Source of the DNA: Hoeflea sp.
GTDB taxonomy: Bacteria > Pseudomonadota > Alphaproteobacteria > Rhizobiales > Rhizobiaceae
Assembly (NCBI RefSeq): GCF_030682515.1
Contig: NZ_JAUXOD010000105.1
Coordinates: 1 to 59,220 of the forward strand
Length of the DNA: 59,220 nt
Direction: 5' to 3'
Of this stretch, positions 1 to 7,962 are shown in pieces (the stretch's first letter is position 1; each line of letters starts with the position of its first letter). Both the position numbers and the translations under genes were made by a program. Under the pieces are notes generated by a model. That model was not told the DNA's origin and did no database searches. It saw nothing but the letters and a program-made list of their open reading frames with translations.

Positions 1-2
1 AA

Positions 3-1322
3 TTACACCACGTTGACGGACGTGACCTCGATAACATGCAAGACGCTGTGAATACCTATCACCAAAATTTGGGGGATCACGTTCACCAGCGCGACCTTTC
101 CAACGTCCTCGACGTCATTCCAGAAATCATCAAACACTCCCCTGATATGATTGCCGGCGGCCCACCATGCCAAGACTACTCGGGCGTAGGCAAGCGTGAG
201 GAGGGAAAGAACGCGCGCCTTACTCTTGCGTTCGCAATTATGATAGCTGCGGCTCGACCAGAGTGGTTTCTTATGGAAAACGTGATTCGAGCAGCTAGTT
301 CGAAGGCGTGGGCGGAAGCCGAGGCGGTACTAAAGAAAGCTGGCTATGGCATTTCACAATCGAAGGTCAACTTCGCCCACTATGGGGTGCCGCAAGCAAG
401 ACGGCGTTTAATCATAATCGGGAGACTCGGTGAGCGAGATGGCTTTCTCGAAAGTTCTATTGCAGAGGCGGCGAGCCAAATTCCATTATCGGTTCGCAAA
501 GCCCTCTCGCAAAAGACCGGACATTTTCCGAGTGCCGACAACCGGTGGAGACCGGCGTATGCGCAACTGATTTCAAAGGCACACGTATACACACGGCCAC
601 AATATGCTGGCAGTGCGGTCCGAACCGTAGACGAGCCTTACGCGACTGTTATCCGTACTTCTGGAGAAGCTCCTTCAAAGCACTTCAGAGAGAATTATAA
701 GGTTCATCGTAGGGATTCTGCGCCCTTGGAATGTGCTTCCATACTAGACCTCGACCTGTTCTCGAAAATCCAAGGATTTCCATACGAGTGGAAATGGCAT
801 ACGAACAACAAACAACATGCCATGGTTATGATTGCCAATGCAGTTCCTCCGCCTGCCGCGGAGATTATCGGACGCGTAATCCTCGCCAGACAGGCTGGAC
901 GGACGTCACCCAAAATGGAAGGCCAGTTCGGCCAGTGGCTCGTGCGTGGCAATATCCGCAAGTCGACCACTGCCAGAAACATAAAGTCTGATCTTCGCCG
1001 CGCCCGTTATCTCTTGGAAGGCAGGACCTTCTCAAATGCGAGCTTGGAAATTGAAGCGCTTGAGGGCTCGCCGGATTTCGGGCGAATGAAGACTGGAAGA
1101 AAATCGGATCACAGACAGGCTCTTCATCATTACCGCGAATTTTTGGACACTCGGGGAAGGGGTCGAAAGGCCGCGGGCCCCGTGAATTGTGTCCATAGCC
1201 CTTCACGCAGCCGATTGCTTGGCAAGTTCGATCTGAAAACAGCGATGGCCGGCATGGACTCGTCCACTTTCCAGAGCGGTGCGCCCGACTATCCCAGCCA
1301 CTGGCTAACGACTGATACGTGA
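3..1322 (+). CDS. DNA (cytosine-5) methyltransferase, 5' end cut by window edge
   Basis: Transfers a methyl group from S-adenosylmethionine to C5 of cytosine in a DNA target. The frame is open to the left edge, so the start and motif I (AdoMet-binding FxGxGG) lie outside the window. The catalytic motif IV GGPPCQDYS is visible about 40 residues after the first in-window ATG at 36, then ENV (motif VI), QARRRLIIIG (motif VIII) and the motif X-like NAVPPPAAEIIG. Roughly 135 residues beyond that form a C-terminal extension I do not recognise. It converges on the Vsr/methyltransferase/endonuclease operon, with 82 bp between stop codons. The second C5 methyltransferase here may methylate the other strand of a non-palindromic site; that is inference. 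Confidence 0.9.
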   Translation, partial: LHHVDGRDLDNMQDAVNTYHQNLGDHVHQRDLSNVLDVIPEIIKHSPDMIAGGPPCQDYSGVGKREEGKNARLTLAFAIMIAAARPEWFLMENVIRAASSKAWAEAEAVLKKAGYGISQSKVNFAHYGVPQARRRLIIIGRLGERDGFLESSIAEAASQIPLSVRKALSQKTGHFPSADNRWRPAYAQLISKAHVYTRPQYAGSAVRTVDEPYATVIRTSGEAPSKHFRENYKVHRRDSAPLECASILDLDLFSKIQGFPYEWKWHTNNKQHAMVMIANAVPPPAAEIIGRVILARQAGRTSPKMEGQFGQWLVRGNIRKSTTARNIKSDLRRARYLLEGRTFSNASLEIEALEGSPDFGRMKTGRKSDHRQALHHYREFLDTRGRGRKAAGPVNCVHSPSRSRLLGKFDLKTAMAGMDSSTFQSGAPDYPSHWLTTDT

Positions 1323-1404
1323 CGCGCTTTCGCCATTGATATCCTATGCTGAAGCCAGTTTGCCAGTCCTGCATTGGGAAATTCAGGGTCTGCTGGCAGC
1401 AAGG

Positions 1405-2190
1405 TTACCGATAATCGCGTATTGCGGCCTGATCGAGCTTTGCAGCAGGTACGAGAAGATAGTGCTTTTCGTCCACAACTCTGATCTCGTCGTTTTGAAG
1501 CGTCAGTTCGAAAAGGGCAACCACTTGGTGATCCATAAACTGAGCAGCGATCGCACGGCAACGAAGTCCTGGGAACTTATCTTCCACGAACCTAATGTCC
1601 TGTGTTGTCTGGACGATACCGATCTGATCCTTTCCGCCCTTTGCCTGAACGGGGATCACGTAGTGACATCCTCGCTTGTCTAGGCCGATATACAATTCAT
1701 CTATCTCGATTTGCCCGATATCTGGGACGGTCGTCCGAAGATGGTTCTGAAGGCTGTATGTGGTCAGCCCCAGAAACGTGTCGATCAATCTATTGTAGCG
1801 AACTATCGCCAAGAGCGCCTGCTCGTCGTCCAGTGCATATGCCCGTATGAGTTCGGGTGTCGCGTCGGGTATGGCGATTTGGATCAGGGTCTCGCTAGGA
1901 ACAATTCTCGTCTCTTTGACCAATCGGAACCGATAGATGGCACGTCCAGCACCTTCTATGATCCATTCGAGCTTTTCTGGCTGGGTCGCCAGTATGCTAT
2001 CCGGAAGGACATTTCGGTATCGAAACGAATAGGGGACATCGCCGATATTCTTCACCCTTGCAAAACCGAGAGCTGCGGCACCGTCCTCCAATTCCTTCCT
2101 TTCGAATTGGAACTCGGTTGCACCTGGGACGTAGTGTGCAAAGAATATCCGTTCGATCAGTGCTTGGTAGCGGTTCGATTTCTTAGCCAT
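1405..2190 (-). CDS. Putative type II restriction endonuclease of the R-M operon
   Basis: A 261-residue protein, last gene of the leftward vsr-methyltransferase-endonuclease operon. The ATG at 2190 overlaps the methyltransferase stop by 8 bp; a longer frame exists but would run inside the methyltransferase. The C-terminal half has a PD-(D/E)xK-like arrangement: acidic residues in EIDELYIG, then VIPVQAKGGKD (a QxK ending) about 20 residues later, followed by a helix and strand. No close family can be named from sequence alone. Its position directly behind a C5 methyltransferase makes the cognate nuclease role likely. Specificity cannot be read from the sequence. Confidence 0.75.
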   Translation of the reverse strand: MAKKSNRYQALIERIFFAHYVPGATEFQFERKELEDGAAALGFARVKNIGDVPYSFRYRNVLPDSILATQPEKLEWIIEGAGRAIYRFRLVKETRIVPSETLIQIAIPDATPELIRAYALDDEQALLAIVRYNRLIDTFLGLTTYSLQNHLRTTVPDIGQIEIDELYIGLDKRGCHYVIPVQAKGGKDQIGIVQTTQDIRFVEDKFPGLRCRAIAAQFMDHQVVALFELTLQNDEIRVVDEKHYLLVPAAKLDQAAIRDYR

Positions 2191-3529
2191 TCGCAACACT
2201 TCGTTCCAAACGTTCGCGTTCGATATCGATCTGTTTGCGCTTCTTAGTTCCGCTTTTTGTGTTTCGCTTCGCGGATGGCGCGTCGACACCGAACAATGCG
2301 GCGGCTGACGCCAATGTCGTCGTCAAAAGCGATATCTCACCAAGTGACAGCGAACCTTCCGGTCGCACCGGTGAAACTCCTAGCGCCTTTAGCACGGAAC
2401 CCGCAATTGCTCGTGCCAACGGTGGCGGTACGGCATTTCCGATTTGCCTGGCCCCATGCCATTTTGTCGCGTGAAACCTAAACCAATCGGGGAATCCGTG
2501 CAGACGCGCCATCTCGCGGACGGTGATGCAGCGGTCATGCTCATAGTGGATTGGGCGAGGGCTGGTAAAGGCTCCGCGCGCTCCATCGGTGCCGGCCCTC
2601 AATGTGTTCGAGAGCCCGTTGGGTGGCAACTTGAACAAGCGACTAATCGGTTCCACTTTCCCAACCTGTGTTTCCGAGAAGCGTCGGCGCGAAATTTCCG
2701 TATGCTCAGTTCGGGCGCTGGACGTGAGAACCTGAGAATTCCATTTCCTAACATGACCAAAGTGCCAAGCATCATTGCTTGTAACTCGCATTTCGGCGGC
2801 AAATCGAGATGGTTCTCCGAAACGAGCGGTACGAACGGCATCGTCGTCGATCAGCGAAGAAAACATCTCTGCGTCGGGGAGATCGCCGATGGCATCGCGA
2901 ACAGTCGGACCGACAACAAGGTTAGGCATCTTTTTCTTACCGTCCGCAGGATTTGTAAGCGCCAGAGGATAGTCTGGGAGCACCTCACCTTTTCTACCAC
3001 CAAAAAGAATCAGACGTTGTCGGTGTTGGGGAACACCGAAATTAGCGGCATCCAGAACGTTCCAAGGCAAGCGGACCTGGTAACCGGCTGCATCAAACGC
3101 GTCGACGAGCTCCCCAAGAAACTTCTTGTGTTGGCCAAGGGTCAAGCCCTTAACATTTTCGAATACGAACGTGCGGGCATCCAGTTCCTTAACCAGACGA
3201 ACAAACTCCAGAACCAGAGAATTTCTGGGATCGTCCATGACTCGTTGGCCTATCATGGAAAATCCTTGGCATGGTGGTCCACCGAAGACGCAATCTATTT
3301 GCTTTCTGCCGATTCCTCCAGCCAACCGAATTTCCAGAGCCGAAAGTCCGACCACCGACTTCGGTATGACAGCCGTTTGAGGAAAGTTGAACTTATGAAT
3401 AGCACAATGAATGGGGTCTACCTCGACAGCGGCAGCGATATCAAAGCCCGCTTGCTCGAAGCCAAGGCTCATACCGCCCGCACCGGCGAACAAATCGATT
3501 CCGATAGGTCTGTCGTCCATCATGCTCAT
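2183..3529 (-). CDS. DNA (cytosine-5) methyltransferase, Dcm type
   Basis: A complete 448-residue C5 methyltransferase protecting the host genome in a type II R-M system. Motif I DLFAGAGGMSLG is near residue 13, catalytic GGPPCQGFS (motif IV) near 86, FENVKGL (VI), QHRQRLILFGG (VIII) and GNAVPPPLARAIA (X) near 380. The target-recognition region lies between VIII and X. I chose ATG 3529: it shares one base with the vsr stop (TGATG) and has GGAGA upstream. A TTG one codon earlier is possible. Translational coupling with vsr upstream and the nuclease downstream indicates one operon. Confidence 0.95.
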   Translation of the reverse strand: MSMMDDRPIGIDLFAGAGGMSLGFEQAGFDIAAAVEVDPIHCAIHKFNFPQTAVIPKSVVGLSALEIRLAGGIGRKQIDCVFGGPPCQGFSMIGQRVMDDPRNSLVLEFVRLVKELDARTFVFENVKGLTLGQHKKFLGELVDAFDAAGYQVRLPWNVLDAANFGVPQHRQRLILFGGRKGEVLPDYPLALTNPADGKKKMPNLVVGPTVRDAIGDLPDAEMFSSLIDDDAVRTARFGEPSRFAAEMRVTSNDAWHFGHVRKWNSQVLTSSARTEHTEISRRRFSETQVGKVEPISRLFKLPPNGLSNTLRAGTDGARGAFTSPRPIHYEHDRCITVREMARLHGFPDWFRFHATKWHGARQIGNAVPPPLARAIAGSVLKALGVSPVRPEGSLSLGEISLLTTTLASAAALFGVDAPSAKRNTKSGTKKRKQIDIERERLERSVANG

Positions 3530-3981
3530 CAAGTCTCCGATTCGTTGGAGCTTAGCGAAAGCGGACGGAGATGTCGATCGCCTTCGAGAAATTCCACCAA
3601 AGCCCTTTCGGTGCGGTCGATGTCTTTAATTTCGCATTGCCATATCACAAAAGTTTCCCAACCCAATGAACGGAGCGCATCGAGCGTTTCGGCATCACGT
3701 GCCTTGTTTCGCTCAATTTTCTCGCGCCAGAATTCAATGTTCGAGCTCGGCAGCTTTCCGTATTTGCACGTGTGCCCATGCCAGAAGCAGCCGTGAACAA
3801 ACAAAACCTTACAGCGCGAAGGAAAAACCAAATCGGGTTTTCCAGGCAAATCCTTCCTATGAAGGCGAAAGCGATAGCCCAGCCGGTGCAGCAAACGTCG
3901 GACGACCAGCTCGGGACGAGTATTTTTGCCCCGTACCCGGGACATTAACCAGCTACGGTGTTTTGTCGTAAGGCGGTCCAT
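3529..3981 (-). CDS. vsr: Very short patch repair endonuclease Vsr
   Basis: A strand-specific nickase that starts repair of T:G mismatches arising when 5-methylcytosine deaminates, and so accompanies C5 methyltransferases. It has 150 residues, about the family length. Family signatures are DRLTTKHRSWLMSRVRGKNTRPEL at the N-terminus (residues 2-25), the PGKPDLVFP catalytic strand, and FVHGCFWHGHTC with the zinc/active-site cysteines and histidines near residues 62-73. It is the first gene of the leftward operon and its stop overlaps the methyltransferase start by one base. The 245 bp upstream hold no gene and probably carry the operon promoter. Confidence 0.95.
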   Translation of the reverse strand: MDRLTTKHRSWLMSRVRGKNTRPELVVRRLLHRLGYRFRLHRKDLPGKPDLVFPSRCKVLFVHGCFWHGHTCKYGKLPSSNIEFWREKIERNKARDAETLDALRSLGWETFVIWQCEIKDIDRTERALVEFLEGDRHLRPLSLSSNESET

Positions 3982-4226
3982 ACTCGAAGGTTATCCCAAT
4001 TTGTAATCCATAGCGTTCATCGTCGGGAGGGGAGCAGGTGGTTCGGCGCTTGGTTCAACGACGAAACAATGTTTTAAAAACCCGGGCAACCATTAAAGTG
4101 ATAAATAATGCTGCGAACGTCGCTGTCACGTATATGTACGTGATGGGAAAAGCGGGCCTGTAAGCTTATTGTGGTGTGATTGCTCGATTAGAATTCCGAT
4201 CGGACTGCGACCAGCTTACGACGAAG

Positions 4227-5336
4227 TCAGAGTTCGAGATGCGCCGTTGCAAAAATTGGCAACTTGTAGCCCAAGCCAAATTTATTGAATGCATCAAGTC
4301 GATTAAATATTTGCATTTCTAGATGCTTAGTATTTTTTGCATAAAATTCCTTGCTTACAGCTCCCGTGTAGACTTGGTCATAGAAGTTCCTTCCAAACTT
4401 ATTATTCTCGAGGAATTCCTTCTCAAATTGCCGCCTCCGTATTACTACGCGTGTGAGGTTTTCGAGATCGGTCTTGCGAATGAAGGAATGAAAATCAAAT
4501 ACATCACCAGATAGTGGATTTCTAACGATTAGTTCAGTCGCTTCTCCCTGCCTCTCAGCTAGTTTAGCAATAAAGCTTCTGCGAACTAATATATCTTCGT
4601 GTCGAGACATCAGTTCTATTAGGTACTTGAGCTGATTACCGTAAGGCAGTTTCTGCACGAGTAGTTCGGCTGCGAAGGCAGCCCATGGCCCTCGAAGTTG
4701 ACGGGTTGCGACGGCCAACGTTTCCTGTATGTTATCTGCATATAGCGAACCTAATAGTTGGAAGGCCGCTTTCGCCAAAAACTTATCATCTGTTGTAATA
4801 AACCTATTTTCAATAATTGAAAACAGAGTCTCAATAGAAACATTGCGTGACAAGGTTTCCATTGCAGATTTTCGAACGTATTGATCGTCGCTTTTAAGAG
4901 TTATTTCTACCAATTGTGATGCATATTCGTCAGTAAATTTTTCAACACTATTACTATTTAACCAAAGCGCCAAGTCCACCCAGTGCTGGCGAAAAAATCC
5001 CTCGGGCAGCACACTTGAGACGCCTTCTTCCTGATCGCCTCGCTGGAATATGGAATCGTCAATCTGGGCTTCATGGAGAATTGTTGAATTGTCCCAAAGT
5101 GTCCTGATGTTTCCCTTCGCCCCGATGAGATTTGTCCCCGTGAAATCGAACCCACGAATATCGCAATCGTCAAAACTAACACCGGCTAAATCCAGATATC
5201 TCAGATCGGTATGCGGATTCAGGCCGGCGAGATTGACCAGCTCCACAAAATTGGAACTACTCGATTCGATGAGTCCCCGCATTCGGTCTAAATCGCTGTG
5301 AGAGAAATTGGATTCGAGGAAAAAACTATCCTTCAT
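4227..5336 (-). CDS. Pentapeptide-repeat / HEAT-like protein of unknown function
   Basis: A 369-residue protein. Residues about 45-80 (LRYLDLAGVSFDDCDIRGFD, then FTGTNLIGAKG) match the A(D/N)LxX pentapeptide-repeat pattern. Residues about 125-260 are short paired helices with repeats of leucine/alanine and 'VRKSAMETLSR'/'VRRSFIAKLAE'-like segments, resembling degenerate HEAT repeats. No enzymatic motif, signal peptide or membrane helix is seen. I chose ATG 5336 (AGG upstream), which overlaps the preceding gene by 11 bp; a TTG at 5342 is possible. AT-rich codon use contrasts with the core genome. Co-translation with the orphan gene upstream points to a two-protein module, possibly defence or toxin-antitoxin-like. 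That role is only inferred from the island context. Confidence 0.75.
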   Translation of the reverse strand: MKDSFFLESNFSHSDLDRMRGLIESSSSNFVELVNLAGLNPHTDLRYLDLAGVSFDDCDIRGFDFTGTNLIGAKGNIRTLWDNSTILHEAQIDDSIFQRGDQEEGVSSVLPEGFFRQHWVDLALWLNSNSVEKFTDEYASQLVEITLKSDDQYVRKSAMETLSRNVSIETLFSIIENRFITTDDKFLAKAAFQLLGSLYADNIQETLAVATRQLRGPWAAFAAELLVQKLPYGNQLKYLIELMSRHEDILVRRSFIAKLAERQGEATELIVRNPLSGDVFDFHSFIRKTDLENLTRVVIRRRQFEKEFLENNKFGRNFYDQVYTGAVSKEFYAKNTKHLEMQIFNRLDAFNKFGLGYKLPIFATAHLEL

Positions 5337-6111
5337 GGTCAACCTCGGAGTTTACAAACGTATCTGACTTGGCAAACGTAATAGCTCTGTCATTCCTTCC
5401 GTGTGCAATCGAGGCAAGGCGCTGACCAATTAACGCGTTCAAAAGCTTCTCCTTGTTCGGAACCAGTGGGAACCATCTCGTGTTTTTTGTAATCTCAATG
5501 GCTATGTCTTGCCTTTTGATTTCAACTGCAATGGAAATCCCGAATCTATTTGGTCTCCCGTTATCCATAATTATACGGCATAATCTATCATTATTGAGAT
5601 AGTATCCTGATAGACTGATATCCTTCTCGTTACAAATAATCCATCTATCATTACCTTGGGCTTCTACAGGTATATGCTCAAAAAAATCAGTGTTTCTTTC
5701 TGATAATTGTACCTCGGCGACTTCACTTGTTTCTTTTTTTCCCTTTCTGGAAGCCTCTATGCTTTGGTCTATTGGTGAAAATTTGCCGCTGACGATTGCT
5801 TCTCTCGCCGAGTTGTTACTGACGGTGGTTTTTGTGGATTTCTCGATTTCTGTTTCGCGCGCGATCCGCTCGGGGTGCTTGCGAATGCCATGCTTCAAAT
5901 TCGGATCGATTCGACCGCCATTTGGTTCCGTAGTCAGGTAGGCTCTACGGAACTTAATTGATACAGTATATTCTTCCAATTCGATATCTTCTACTCCAAA
6001 ACATAGAGTTACGAAAATATCAGCTGCCATTTCAATATTGCTCTCCACTGTTCTAGTGGACATTTCGACCAATTGTCCGAGCGGATTTTCTGTCTTTTCA
6101 TTAAATTTCAT
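5326..6111 (-). CDS. Hypothetical protein, first gene of a two-gene accessory module
   Basis: A 261-residue protein with no domain I recognise. The N-terminal ~75 residues look like an alpha/beta unit ending in IELEEYTVSIKFRRAYL. A charged, Ser/Thr/Glu-rich linker follows (about 75-140). The C-terminal ~115 residues are again strand-rich (WIICNEKDISLSGYYLNNDR, then FGISIAVEIKRQDIAIEIT). The two ends could be copies of one fold, a weak impression. ATG 6111 is preceded by GGGA at 8 bp; an in-frame GTG at 6156 would add 15 basic residues. It overlaps the pentapeptide/HEAT gene by 11 bp, indicating coupled translation. Base composition is AT-rich, in keeping with transfer. Confidence 0.65.
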   Translation of the reverse strand: MKFNEKTENPLGQLVEMSTRTVESNIEMAADIFVTLCFGVEDIELEEYTVSIKFRRAYLTTEPNGGRIDPNLKHGIRKHPERIARETEIEKSTKTTVSNNSAREAIVSGKFSPIDQSIEASRKGKKETSEVAEVQLSERNTDFFEHIPVEAQGNDRWIICNEKDISLSGYYLNNDRLCRIIMDNGRPNRFGISIAVEIKRQDIAIEITKNTRWFPLVPNKEKLLNALIGQRLASIAHGRNDRAITFAKSDTFVNSEVDHEG

Positions 6112-6466
6112 TTTCCGAATCCCGTATTTGCGGTTCTCACTTTGCCGAATCGCCACACACCCAATAATTCAGTGTAGGCATTTTAACACGCTTCCTGCGT
6201 GCAACGGCAGTTTGACCGCGATGGTTCATCTTGTTGATCCAACTTTTAAAAAAGTTTCTTCGTAGGAGGCGTCATGACTGCATCAGTCCCGCGGTTCTCG
6301 TGTTCCTGACGAGCATTTGCGCCGGCCGATCTCTGAGCTCATTCTGAATTGACAAAGAGGATAGCCAGCAATGCCTTGTGTCCACAAGGCCTGGTCAGGG
6401 GGAGGAAATCTCCCCCGTGAACCCCCTCTAGCCCCTTTTGACGGGGCATGATGATGAGGAGTGAGC
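6112..6466. other. Non-coding region between divergent module and mob genes
   Basis: About 355 bp separate the leftward two-gene module from the rightward mobilisation genes. The left half is AT-rich and should hold the promoter of the module. The right half carries three closely spaced palindromes described separately as a possible oriT. I see no convincing gene here. Confidence 0.5.
6373..6446. other. Candidate origin of transfer (oriT): three adjacent inverted repeats
   Basis: Just upstream of the mobC-like gene lie GCCTTGTG-TC-CACAAGGC (6373-6390, perfect 8-bp arms), GGGGGAG-GAAAT-CTCCCCC (6398-6416, perfect 7-bp arms) and GCCCC-TTTTGAC-GGGGC (6430-6446). Palindromes immediately upstream of a mobC/relaxase pair are the usual setting of oriT, where the relaxase nicks. 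A tandem of transcription terminators is the alternative, though no T-tract follows the first two. Confidence 0.5.
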
Positions 6467-6790
6467 ATGCGCGATCATATCGTACGTTGCCGCGTATCCA
6501 GCGCCGAAATAAGCGCAATGAGAAACCTCGCGATAGGGCGGGGTCTTTCATTGTCTGACTTAACCCGTCGTGCAGTGCTCGGCGTTCGCATGCCACCCAG
6601 AGCCCTTGATCGGACCGATGTCCTGCTACTTACTCAAGCACTCGGTCACTTGGCTAGAATTGGTGGCAACCTGAATCAACTGTCGCGGCGCGCCAACGCT
6701 GGCAAATTGACTGGGCACGATGCGGAACTGGCCCGTACCCTAGCAGAGGTCAATTTGTTGCGGGACCGTCTCAGGGCGGTCATATCATGA
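6467..6790 (+). CDS. mobC: MobC-like mobilisation accessory protein
   Basis: A 107-residue protein that would bind oriT and help the relaxase open the nic site. It shows the typical layout: a short N-terminal strand and basic ribbon-helix-helix-like segment (IVRCRVSSAEISAMRNLAIG, then LSLSDLTRRAVLG), then the family-like LGHLARIGGNLNQLSRRANAG (residues about 60-80) and a C-terminal helix. ATG 6467 has AGGAG five bases upstream; a GTG at 6461 sits on top of that site and is less likely. The stop overlaps the relaxase start (ATGA), so the two are translationally coupled. Confidence 0.85.
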   Translation: MRDHIVRCRVSSAEISAMRNLAIGRGLSLSDLTRRAVLGVRMPPRALDRTDVLLLTQALGHLARIGGNLNQLSRRANAGKLTGHDAELARTLAEVNLLRDRLRAVIS

Positions 6791-7962
6791 TCATCCAAAC
6801 GAGCCGCATTTGCCGAAAGGGTGGGGTCCGTTACCTCGCCTGTCATTTGCTAGACAAGTCCTCCGAGAATGACCTGATCGAGATTCTGTCAGGCGACAGA
6901 TATTCGTTGTTCGATGCCGATGCGCTCGCGAGAGTGAAACGCTGCAAATACAGCGTTCGTCATTTTTCCATATCCCCACAACTTGAAATGACGCCTCAGC
7001 AGCTGACCGAGTTTTTTCGCTCGATCGATTCCGAATTCAGCATCGGTGCAGACCGTCCGCGGCTCGTGGTGCGCCATGTCAAAAAAGGCAAATCGCATTT
7101 TCATATCGCTGTAGCCGAGGTCGACCCAGTAACGCTTCGCGTCCTTGATTGCCGCAATGATTACACGCGCCTGGAAAACCTCGCCCGACATTATGAGCAG
7201 CACCATAATGAAACCGTTCAATCCGACCGTGCGGAGCGCCGCCAGCGAAAGGTCGAGGGCTTGTCCGCCATTGCCCGTAAGCGCGCCGAACGAACAGTGG
7301 CGGCATTTGACCGCACGAAACTGAAGAAGGCACTCGGTGCTGGACATCAATCCTTCGACCGCGAACTTGCCCGTCAGGGACTTCATATAGCCAAGGGCGA
7401 CAAGGGGCCAATCCTTGTCGACTCCGAAGGCACTTTTGTCGCTGCCGCAAACAGAGTTGCAGGCGTGAGGCGCAACGAATTCATAAATTTCATGAAAGGT
7501 CTTTCACATGACGGAAACGATTTCCGCGTCCCAGACGCTGACTGCAGTGGAGTGCAACACCAAAAAGCTACTGCCGCTCCTGTCCTTGCTGGAGGCCCCA
7601 GAAGGGCCAGACCGGCTAACCCAGCTTATGGAGCTGCTCACGGCGATCTTGGACGCGCAGCACAAGCAAGCTCTGGGTTTGAAGACCCTTATCGAAAAGG
7701 TCGACCGTATTGCGCGTCGATAGGGAGCCGATTGCAAAGTGAGCGGCTGTTTATCGGTTACCTCGGAAAGTTTGATCTCGATGACCTTCTTCGCCGCGCC
7801 GAGCAACTGGCGGCCTGGATTCGAACAATCTTCGAACCCCAGGTGGACCGTCTGACACGGCAAATTCAGGACCGCAAGCAGATAGGTAAGGCAATCGTGC
7901 CGGCGAACGCGGAAACACATCCCATCACAGCATATACTTATCAAGGGAGGATGAAGCTATGA
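6787..7962 (+). CDS. Relaxase / mobilisation nuclease
   Basis: Would nick and covalently carry the transferred strand during conjugative mobilisation. Of 391 codons, the first ~240 read as a relaxase domain, with the metal-binding HxH motif in KSHFHIAVAEVDP (residues about 98-110) and a basic helical stretch after it. I could not assign the catalytic tyrosine with confidence. From about codon 245 to 315 this frame turns into Arg/Ala/Gly/Pro-rich sequence that looks like the shadow of a 71-codon gene in the next frame (7508-7723). The last ~75 codons again look like real protein. The full frame has no stop, so it may be one long protein or a shorter relaxase plus a separate TTG-start gene at 7732 (AGGGAG upstream). 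Confidence 0.75.
   Translation: MIIQTSRICRKGGVRYLACHLLDKSSENDLIEILSGDRYSLFDADALARVKRCKYSVRHFSISPQLEMTPQQLTEFFRSIDSEFSIGADRPRLVVRHVKKGKSHFHIAVAEVDPVTLRVLDCRNDYTRLENLARHYEQHHNETVQSDRAERRQRKVEGLSAIARKRAERTVAAFDRTKLKKALGAGHQSFDRELARQGLHIAKGDKGPILVDSEGTFVAAANRVAGVRRNEFINFMKGLSHDGNDFRVPDADCSGVQHQKATAAPVLAGGPRRARPANPAYGAAHGDLGRAAQASSGFEDPYRKGRPYCASIGSRLQSERLFIGYLGKFDLDDLLRRAEQLAAWIRTIFEPQVDRLTRQIQDRKQIGKAIVPANAETHPITAYTYQGRMKL
7508..7723 (+). CDS. Small helical protein nested out of frame within the relaxase gene
   Basis: A 71-residue protein in the +1 frame relative to the relaxase. It starts at ATG 7508 with GAAAGG eight bases upstream. Its composition is normal for a soluble helical protein (LLPLLSLLEAPEGPDRLTQL, then LTAILDAQ and LIEKVDRIARR), whereas the relaxase frame over the same bases is Arg/Ala-rich and low in complexity. 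This suggests that this frame is the selected one here. No family is recognised. Its place inside a mob operon suggests a role in transfer. Embedded mob genes are known in other mobilisable plasmids, such as mobB within mobA of RSF1010. Confidence 0.6.
   Translation: MTETISASQTLTAVECNTKKLLPLLSLLEAPEGPDRLTQLMELLTAILDAQHKQALGLKTLIEKVDRIARR

Noticed and set aside
2444-3796. A 450-codon rightward open frame across vsr and the methyltransferase
   Set aside because: It is opposite two genes with full family motifs and has no motif of its own.
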